Below are positions 56,441 through 64,000 of a stretch of 64,000 nucleotides of DNA, piece by piece; the stretch's first letter is position 1; each line of letters begins with the position of its first letter. The notes under the pieces were generated by a model. That model made no database searches, was not told the DNA's origin, and saw nothing but the letters and a program-made list of their open reading frames with translations. This DNA is from Dryomyza anilis (taxonomy: Eukaryota > Arthropoda > Insecta > Diptera > Dryomyzidae): NCBI GenBank assembly GCA_951804985.1, contig OX638130.1, positions 128,415,593 through 128,479,592 on the forward strand, read 5' to 3'. Both the position numbers and the translations under genes were made by a program.

Positions 56441-58929
56441 TCAGTTAATACAGGTGCCGCATATATGTATTTTATAAAATATGGTAAATGATATGCCCTC
56501 GTGGCTTTTTCACACTTATTTTCTTACCTTTTTTATGTGAAGGGTTTGATGCGAGAGGAGGGTTTGATGTGCAAGAAGAGGATTTGATGTGGAAGGTGGC
56601 GCTTGATTTTTTCCATATGAGAAATGCAGCCTTTGTGGCTGCATTAATGAAAGCGTGAATGCGGAAAGTGCACGCGGTTAAGTAAATTAGTGGTAAAATT
56701 CAATTATTTTTCTATATGAGTTTTGTAATAAAAGTTAGCTGCATGGTGCTTGAAGCAGAAATTTATATGAGTTTTCTTTTTATTTCATTATATGTTTCAA
56801 ATTAAATTATAAAAGATATCAGATACAAAAAAAAATTAAAACTAGCACAATTTTTGTCAAACATTGATTTCAACCTGTTCTCCGTGCAGCTCCTTAACCT
56901 CAGGGGTCAATTATTGTCAAGTGTGTTTTCATGTAACGGCGTTGCTTGTTGTAATGAACTTTCTCAAGTTTTTATGTTTTGTAATAAAAAATAAATCCTA
57001 TTATTTTTAACAAATATAAACTAAAAAAAAAATATAAATTGTACAAGTTTTTACATTTGCGGCAAATTGAAAATATTTGTTGACTCAATAAAGTCAATAA
57101 TAGGCACCTGGTATGGTTTTTCGAATTCATGTTCGACTTGTTGTTGTGATGATTATTTTCGGTTTTGTTGTTTTTATATATTTATTTGATCAACGTGGAG
57201 TTTTGGGAATTTAATTAATGACTTGATTATTTATAGTGAGTGCAGCGAAATAATTGCAGCCGCTTCGACACCGAGGCGAATACGTTAAATAAACATTTTA
57301 GCCGAATGTGTTTTTGAGTGGGTTTAGGTACACTGAACAAAAAAATGTAAAGGTCCGTAATTATAGTCAAAAGTAATCTGGAGCTTATATTTGTTTACGA
57401 TGTTTTTTAAAAATGGAAATAAATGACAAAAAGCTGTACGTTTATTAAAATGTTTAACATTTTCTATAGTTACGCGCCAAAGTAATTATATTTAAAAGTG
57501 AGCCGTATTCAAATTCGTATTCAAAAATTCAAAAATTATACTTTAAATATTGAACTTTTGTATGTTCTTGTGACATGAAAGAAATTTCGTAAGCCCGAGA
57601 CAAATTTTATGGAATTTTTCTGAAGTAATTCGTGAATATTTCCTGCAATACACTAAAAAAATAATGTACTAAAGAAAGAAAAACGTCAATGAAATAAATA
57701 CGTATTTGATTTACTACATTAATGTAATTTTTTCAAGGAAAACAACTAATATATGAGCAAAGCCAGAAAACTTTTAACCTTCATATCATCACTATTTCTA
57801 CGGCTTGCAAAATATCGCTACAATTTTAATACAATCGCTAGCTAATACCCGAATACAAACAAAAATATATGTCGCAGAAGTCTGGCATATCCCAAACGAA
57901 ATTTAGACAGAGGTGGAGGTACCACTTTTGGAACGAAAACAAAAAATTCCCCTGCTTTTCAACGTGTAGCCGCGAAGATATGACTTGTGAATGTGTCCCA
58001 ATACCAACAAAAAAGGACACGCTGGAACTTTCGAAAAAAAAGCGTGATTGGCCCTAAAAAGTACTTTTTTCTACGACACATCTACAAGTCCATCTGAATT
58101 TGGCTGGACATTTGTGTGATCGGAAATTTATGCCACAAGTTAATTTAAAAATACAATGCCACTTCAGTATTATTGATCAATCATTTTTTATTTAGAAAAC
58201 AAAATCTCAACACATGGTAGAACCATGTTTCTGACATATTATCGACTGTGTCAAGCGCGGATTTAAAGAAATCACTAATGTGAAATTTTTGTGAACTGAT
58301 AATACAATAACAAAGATTTTAAGGTATATCGCGTGAATATGCCTCTCGAATTAAAAATACAGCTGCAATTTAAATGTGAATTTTAGGATTAATTGTATAA
58401 AAAATCAAAAATTTTCTTAAAATAACTTTAAAGATATCATTTCAATTTGGTCAGATTAATCTGTTTTTAATTCATTATGTTATATTTGATCTTCAAAAAT
58501 AATTCCTCATCATAATTTATAATATAATAGAATCTATTTCAAGGTATGTTCGCTGAAAATCCAAACAATTACAATTTTGCACCTATTATCGAACGTGTGA
58601 GTTGCGGCTTTCGAGAAATTGTTGGTTTGATTATTTTCATTGCAACGTATTGTAATAGCAATGATTTCAAGGTATGTCACTTGAATGTGCCCCTAGTATC
58701 AAAAATATAGAAGCACTTTAAAATTCATAATTCGCTTTAAATCTTCAAAAAATAACAATTTCTTCAAAATATTTTTTTATATACTTAATTATATGATATT
58801 AAACTGCAATATATTTAAATAAAAAAATTATTTTACTTCACTTAATCAATAAATATTTTATAAATATTCAATTCTTTAGAATTTTGAACCAATATTGCGT
58901 TACCGACCTCTTTCTTTTACGGATTTCAT
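56441..58929. other. No gene supported
   Basis: AT-rich with a few higher-complexity patches (56520-56680, 57830-58080). A 62-codon plus frame at 57869-58057 is Lys-rich with four Cys but no recognised domain. TTTCAAGGTATGTTCGCTGAA/TTCAAGGTATGTCACTTGAA near 58540 and 58668 and a third near 58320 are a short local repeat. Confidence 0.4.
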
Positions 58930-59126
58930 TAAAAGCTCAGCAGTCCAGAGGTAGCGCGCTGGACTTGCATTCTGAAGGTCTCGGGTTCGAATCCCGACTT
59001 GGCCATGGGCGCTCGTGGTGATATTAACCACAAAATTGTAGGGAATAGATTTAACAGTACAATGTATATAGTCTGTCTGAGTGCTGTGGATCTTAGTAGA
59101 TATTCCAAAAAAAAAAAAAATAAAAC
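58930..59126 (+). mobile_element. tRNA-headed SINE, family 2
   Basis: GGTAGCGCGCTGGACTTGCA and a perfect box B GGTTCGAATCC (58984-58994) form a tRNA-like head. It is followed by GCTCGTGGTGATATTAACCA, a short body and an A-rich tail ending near 59126. The head lacks a closed acceptor stem, so it is not a tRNA gene. A fragment lies at 28770-28860. Confidence 0.75.
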
Positions 59127-59755
59127 CCGAAGGGATTTATATTATATAAGGGCCTATAAGCTTATATCCAAAATCCCTAAGATGTGCTCGTAATTTTTTT
59201 CGTGTAATTTTGTCAACCACAAAAGTTAAAGATTTTGTGGATTTGCTCATATGTATTGCAATTCTATAAAAAATCTGACAACATTGCAAATAACTACATA
59301 TTGTATTTTAAAATTTAAAGCGCATGTTATTTTCACAGTGTATGTAATTAGCCGTGTATTAATGCAAATGATAAAACAAATGTGTTAGACCGCAAAAATA
59401 AATGCAATTCCGCAGTATTTTTATTGCACAACCGCGTGAATTAAATGAATATATTTAATTATATTAGAACAAATAGAAGAGACGCGAAATTAGTTGGGAA
59501 AACAGTTTAATTTAAACATTTGTTTATATTAAGGGTATATTTGGGATTTAAATGATTTTTCTAAAATACCAAAAAATATGAAATTACATATTTTTAATTA
59601 ATTAAACATTTAAAAAACTGTAAAAAAAAAGAAAAAGAAAAATAATTTTATGACATGAATCCTGAGTAATTTCTAGTGTTCTTATTTTACTCCGATTGAA
59701 GTAGATCTACTGCATTTCATTTTTATTTTTAAAATCTTATCCTCTACGCCGGTAG
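59127..59755. other. AT-rich DNA, no gene
   Basis: Nothing recognised. Confidence 0.5.
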
Positions 59756-59966
59756 TACACCCAGAAAAAAATTCCCTCAAATCCCATTAAAATTGGTCAA
59801 TAGGACAATTATTGATTTAATAGTATAAAAAAAATAAATCTTGTCATATAAACTCAATGGCAATGTCATAGTATTTTCTAGTACTTAATGGTATTTTCCT
59901 ATTAAAAAAATGACTATTTTTAATAGTAAAAAACTATTATTTATATAGTATTTTTTTCTGGGTGTA
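59756..59966. mobile_element. CACCCAGAAAAAAAT MITE, copy 3 (complete)
   Basis: 211 bp from TACACCCAGAAAAAAATTCC to ATTTTTTTCTGGGTGTA, with a 17-bp perfect terminal repeat including a TA at each edge. Interior TTGGTCAATAGGACAATTAT and TTTTCTAGTACTTAATGG. Non-coding, Tc1/mariner-like plan. Confidence 0.88.
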
Positions 59967-60100
59967 GCATTTTCTACTTTTTTCTCATAAGTTTCTACTT
60001 CCTTTTACTAAAATCTACTCCCTTTGCAAAAATGGTTTATATTTTTTTTTAATTTGGTGAGAACAATATTTGCGGCCTAAATAAATTCTCAATATTATAT

Positions 60101-60621
60101 TGTTACGAAAAGAGGTAATTTGCTCCATTGTGCAACAGTAAATGAGACGCAAGACAATTCAGCGCACTAAGCAATGTTTTAGAGAGAGACAGAAGATCAT
60201 TCAGCGCATTGAAGCAATGTGCGAGAAAGAGATAGAAGCTCAGCGCATTAAATACACATAAGTGCCAATGAGATGCCAAAGCATGCTTCATTCACGAAAC
60301 GAGTAGAATGTTCTCGAACATGCGAAGCTTGTCGAAACGTGTCGATCTAATGCATGCAGTATCTAAGGGCGCCGCATCTGAGGCACAGCACTTCAGTTGT
60401 GATTGGAAATTGGTCGAGGGCATCTCGTGTGTGATCAATGTAAAATTAAATTGTGGACATGCAGCAGTTATTAGAATTTAAATTTAGTAATGTTGTTAGT
60501 TAATGTAAATTAATAAAGTTAATTGTTGTAATTTAAACCAAATATAAGAGTTTTTATTTTGTACACAATCCAGAAATACGAACTTGTAGAACAGATTTCC
60601 GTAGACTGAATTTTCGTAATA
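60101..60621 (+). mobile_element. Solo LTR of a Ty3/Gypsy-like retrotransposon, copy 2
   Basis: It starts TGTTACGAAAAGAGGTAATT and ends CGTAATA, with ATAT on both sides (60097-60100 and 60622-60625) as target duplication. It aligns along its length with the complement of 8354-8920: TGAGACGCAAGACAATT, GCATGCAGTAT, GTGGACATGCAGCAGTT, ACGAACTTGTAGAACAG. The TATA box is mutated (TATCTAAGG) and one internal repeat is shorter. Confidence 0.88.
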
Positions 60622-62799
60622 ATATTCTTCCTAATAACTATGATCAATTATCCGTAAATATGTTTGCAATGGTCTTTTAATTGTACAAGTTAAAATTAAA
60701 TATACGTCAACTTTTTTAAATTTAACTTTGAAAACACCATGTATTTCATTTCATTTTTTTTTTTTATATTCTTATTGGTATTTTTAACGTTTTTTGTTTC
60801 GATTTTTTTTTTCTTAATTTCTTTTTGTTGTTGTGTCGATGTGAAATATCTAAAATATACATCAACTCTGGAACAGACCACTAAGAAAATCCATTAAATC
60901 AGGAGTGAACGTTCATTTATTTGAAATCTAATATTCTAGTCCACATTTCTACTCCCTTTTTAACAAATTTACTCCTATATTTAATTTTCTACTACTTTTA
61001 CATCAAACTTACTCCATGAACACTGCTCCTTTCTTATTCAAGTGATTCTTTATAAAAAAATTGTTTGAAAAACTATTATAAACTGTTATAAACTACTATA
61101 CACGAATTAAAAATATTTTTTTATACAAATTCGTTAAAAATTGTTCGAAAGCAGGAATATATTTTATTTTTTCAAATTTTTGAATTTGCCAAATTTTAAA
61201 TAATCTCGAAATTCAAATTTTTGTACTCGGAATTTTTTCAGATTACTACCTTTAGGCTGACTTTGCTCTGCCTTGTGTCTGCCTAAAGTTGTATATAGCA
61301 AATATTTGAAATTTAATTACTAGGTACTTTTATGAAATTGAGAATAAATGAAGAAAACTATTTTTAAATAATATATTTTTGGTCAGTTTTAATTTTTTCA
61401 TCAAGAATTGAATATCGTTTAAAATGTTTAAATTCATCAAAATTTAATTCTGCTGTAATATTATGATGAATATGAATTTTGAAATCTTTCAATTTATTCA
61501 TAGCACAGAAAAACAACATGAATTTGCACAAATTTACATTCTCAATGTTTTATAAATTTATTTGCGCAACTTTTTAGTGCTTTAAACAAGACAACGGAAA
61601 AATGCAAAAAACAATAAACAAATTATTTGGCGAATACAAAAAATAATCACTAAAAATTTTATGAAAAGAAAAAGTGGAAACAAAAACTACAACGCAACTC
61701 ATAATAAAATTACAAACTTTTTGTGTTTTAATGCAATAGAGATTGTTGCCAAATAAAAATAGAAAATAGAACAAAGCGTTTATGACAAATTTGGGTTGGT
61801 GTTTTTAATTTTATTTATTTATTTTTTTTTTGAAACATTTTAAGCGTGCCTGAGCGCAGCAAAATATGCATCAACAGCTTCCGGTGCTGCAGCGGACATA
61901 TTTAATAATTACTTCAAGCGGAAAAACGCCATTTTTATGCGCATAACAAATTGTAAATTATTTGTTGTCGTTGTTATTGTTGTTGTTGTTGCAACGACAC
62001 GGTAATTCGCTAAACAGTAACTGACACAAAGGCTAATGTTCGCGCAAAATAAATTAGTTGGAATTTTATACAAAAAAAAAGAAGAAAAAATATTTGTTAA
62101 ATATTATTTAGCTGCAGCTGCTCCATGGTTAGATAAAAAAAAAATGCTGTTTGTATTGGTCGCGGTTACTGCAACGTCAAATTGCGCCACTGTAGTACAT
62201 ATGTAAATCGCACCGGAAGTGCTCGGACCTACGTATCGTATGTGCAAATAGAGTAGCCGCCATTTTTATTTTACGTATTTATTTTCTGGTTCGTTTTTAT
62301 GTCCACTTGTTTAACTTAAATTCTAGCCAACATTGACAACAAGCGCATGTGTGCGCATGTAACTGTAAAACCAAGGATTAACACAATGTTTGTGCAAATT
62401 TACACTTCCGGCTGCTGCCCCGGGCGACGCCGGTGGAGGCGACGCTAGTGCTAGAAGGAGGTGCTGGTGATGTTGAAGTCGGAGCAGCGTCATCAATGCA
62501 TTGTAAATGCAACTACTGACCAACCGACAATGTTTCGCTGTTTCCGCATCCGGCGGTGGATGCTTTTTTTTCAACGTTTATGTTTTTGTCTTTGCTGCGG
62601 CAGTCCCCAAAGGACGACGCAAACAACAGGGACGACACCAACAACGGCACCGAGCGCTCTTATAATAATTGAGTGGATTGCAATGCATATTTTAAATAAA
62701 TTTATAAACCTGGACACATTTTGAAATATCAGAAATTTCAATAAACGAAATCACAAAATATCGCATTGCATATTTTTAAATAAATAATTCAAATTTGAA
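60622..62799. other. No gene; GC-richer patch about 62400-62680
   Basis: AT-rich to 62330. The patch at 62400-62680 (GCCGGTGGAGGCGACGCTAG and similar) has overlapping frames on both strands (87 codons plus, 83 minus), with no domain. A TTGTTGTTGTTGTT run near 61978 is simple repeat. Confidence 0.4.
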
Positions 62800-64000
62800 T
62801 CTAGGACATGTTCGAAATATCGCAAATTACACAATTAGATCAAATATACCAAAATATTAAACATACCAAAAATCTAAAAAATATCAAAAATAGCATATAT
62901 ATCAGTACATATATTACCAATATAACAAATATTACTAGTATGACTATTATCAGAAATAAAAATATAGCGCATATCAAAAATTATCAAAAATATCAAATAT
63001 TTCTAAAAAATCACAAATACGAAAAATATGAATCAAATTAAAAATATCAAAGTATCACATTAAAAAAAAATAATATCACAAAAGTCTAATATATTCAAAA
63101 TATCACGAAATTACACATAGATAATAACATATATAAAATTTCATAAATTCATAAATATCAAAAGTATCACATATACCACAAAAATCAAAAATATCACAAA
63201 TATCACACACATCTAATATATGACGCATATTAAAAATATCAGATATATCACAAGATTATAAATATCAAAATTATCACGTATAAATAAATATACAATAATA
63301 TCACAAATGTCTAATATATCCAAAATATCAAAATATCACAAATATCAGATATATCACAAGATTTTGCATTTGTCCAAATTATCACATATACCACCAAAAT
63401 CAAAAATATCACAAATATCACACATATCTAATATATGACGCATATTAAAAATATCAGATATATCACAAGATTATAATATCAAAATTAGCACGTATAAATA
63501 AATATACAATAATATCACAAATATCTAATATATCCAAAATATCACAAATATCAGATATATCACAAGATTTTGCATATATCAAAATTATCACATACCACAA
63601 AATTCAAAAATATCACACATATCTAATATATGACGCATATTAAAAATATCAGATATATCACAAGATTATAAATATCAAAATTATCACGTATAAATAAATA
63701 TACAATAATATCACAAATATCTAATATATCCAAAATATCACAAATATCAGATATATCACAAGATTTTGCATATATCAAAATTATCACATACCACAAAAAT
63801 ATCACACATTTCTAATATATGACGCATATTAAAAATATCAGATATATCACAAGATTTCATAAATATCAAAATTATCACGTATAAATAAATATACAATAAT
63901 ATCACCAATGTCTAATATATCCAAAATATCACAAATATCAGATATATCACAAGATTTTGCAAATATCAAAATTATCACATATATCACAAAAATCAAAAAT
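62800..64000. repeat. ATATCA-rich satellite with higher-order repeat
   Basis: From 62800 the sequence is built of AAATATCA, ATATCACA and ATACCAAA words. From about 63180 a higher-order unit emerges: the marker ATATGACGCATATTAAAAAT recurs at about 63220, 63434, 63629 and 63818, giving spacings near 214, 195 and 189 bp. Each unit also holds CAGATATATCACAAGATT twice and CACGTATAAATAAATATAC once. The array continues past the window end. Confidence 0.9.

Noticed and set aside
1..64000. A multi-gene undescribed system
   Set aside because: Only one intact gene is supported in 64 kb, and the remainder is repeats and mobile elements; no set of genes could form a pathway.

Overview
The window looks like a gene-poor, repeat-rich stretch of a fly genome (Diptera, probably a higher fly; the family is not resolvable by eye). 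The evidence is direct. A spliced gene has a 62-bp GT-AG intron and an arthropod-type core promoter. There are DINE-1/Helentron-like elements with the 'TTGATCAGCATCACTACCCG' class of block, non-autonomous Helitrons, LTR-retrotransposon remains, tRNA-headed SINEs, many inverted-repeat (foldback/MITE) elements and large AT-rich satellites. There is no bacterial-style gene packing, no operon, no CRISPR array and no phage.

Only one intact protein gene is well supported: a two-exon gene at 4617-5584 (+) for a 301-residue secreted, cysteine-free, Thr-rich mucin-like protein with Gly-Tyr-Glu-Tyr-Thr-Thr repeats. It has a TATA box, initiator and DPE at canonical spacing, and a poly(A) signal. The other clear protein homologies are a 5'-truncated nucleoside diphosphate kinase (awd/NDPK) copy at 35598-36032 (-) and a frameshifted Ty3/Gypsy-type integrase fragment near 9623-9905 (-). 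The NDPK copy sits inside a terminal-inverted-repeat element and is fused in frame to element sequence.

Layout: 1-9 kb, AT-rich DNA, a tRNA-headed SINE, foldbacks, the secreted-protein gene and an isolated LTR. 9-17.8 kb, integrase relic, GC-richer single-copy-looking islands, a second SINE, a nested MITE and a Helitron remnant. 17.8-25 kb, a nest in which a Helitron carrying a 15-bp minisatellite lies inside a hAT-like element that interrupts a degenerate AT-rich repeat; a second Helitron of the same family lies 3.6 kb upstream in the opposite orientation. 25.9-26.7 kb and 52.0-53.7 kb, two arrays of the same 19-bp satellite. 28.6-31 kb, rearranged hAT/SINE remains, a DINE-1-like element with expanded microsatellites, and an element with a TATA/initiator pair and a long hairpin. 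32.9-45 kb, a MITE, a polypurine repeat, the NDPK-carrying element, two copies of a 1.2-kb foldback family and a second DINE-1-like copy. 45-62.8 kb, more MITEs, SINE copies of different ages, a large foldback and a second isolated LTR. 62.8-64 kb, an ATATCA-rich array with a roughly 190-215 bp higher-order repeat that runs off the end.

I found no multi-gene system, known or new. The most unusual items are the captured NDPK fragment, the SINE family with clean target-site duplications, the Helitron-borne minisatellite nest, and the density of long inverted repeats, which could give hairpin RNA if transcribed. Element names rest on terminal motifs read by eye. Boundaries are approximate unless a target-site duplication is stated.
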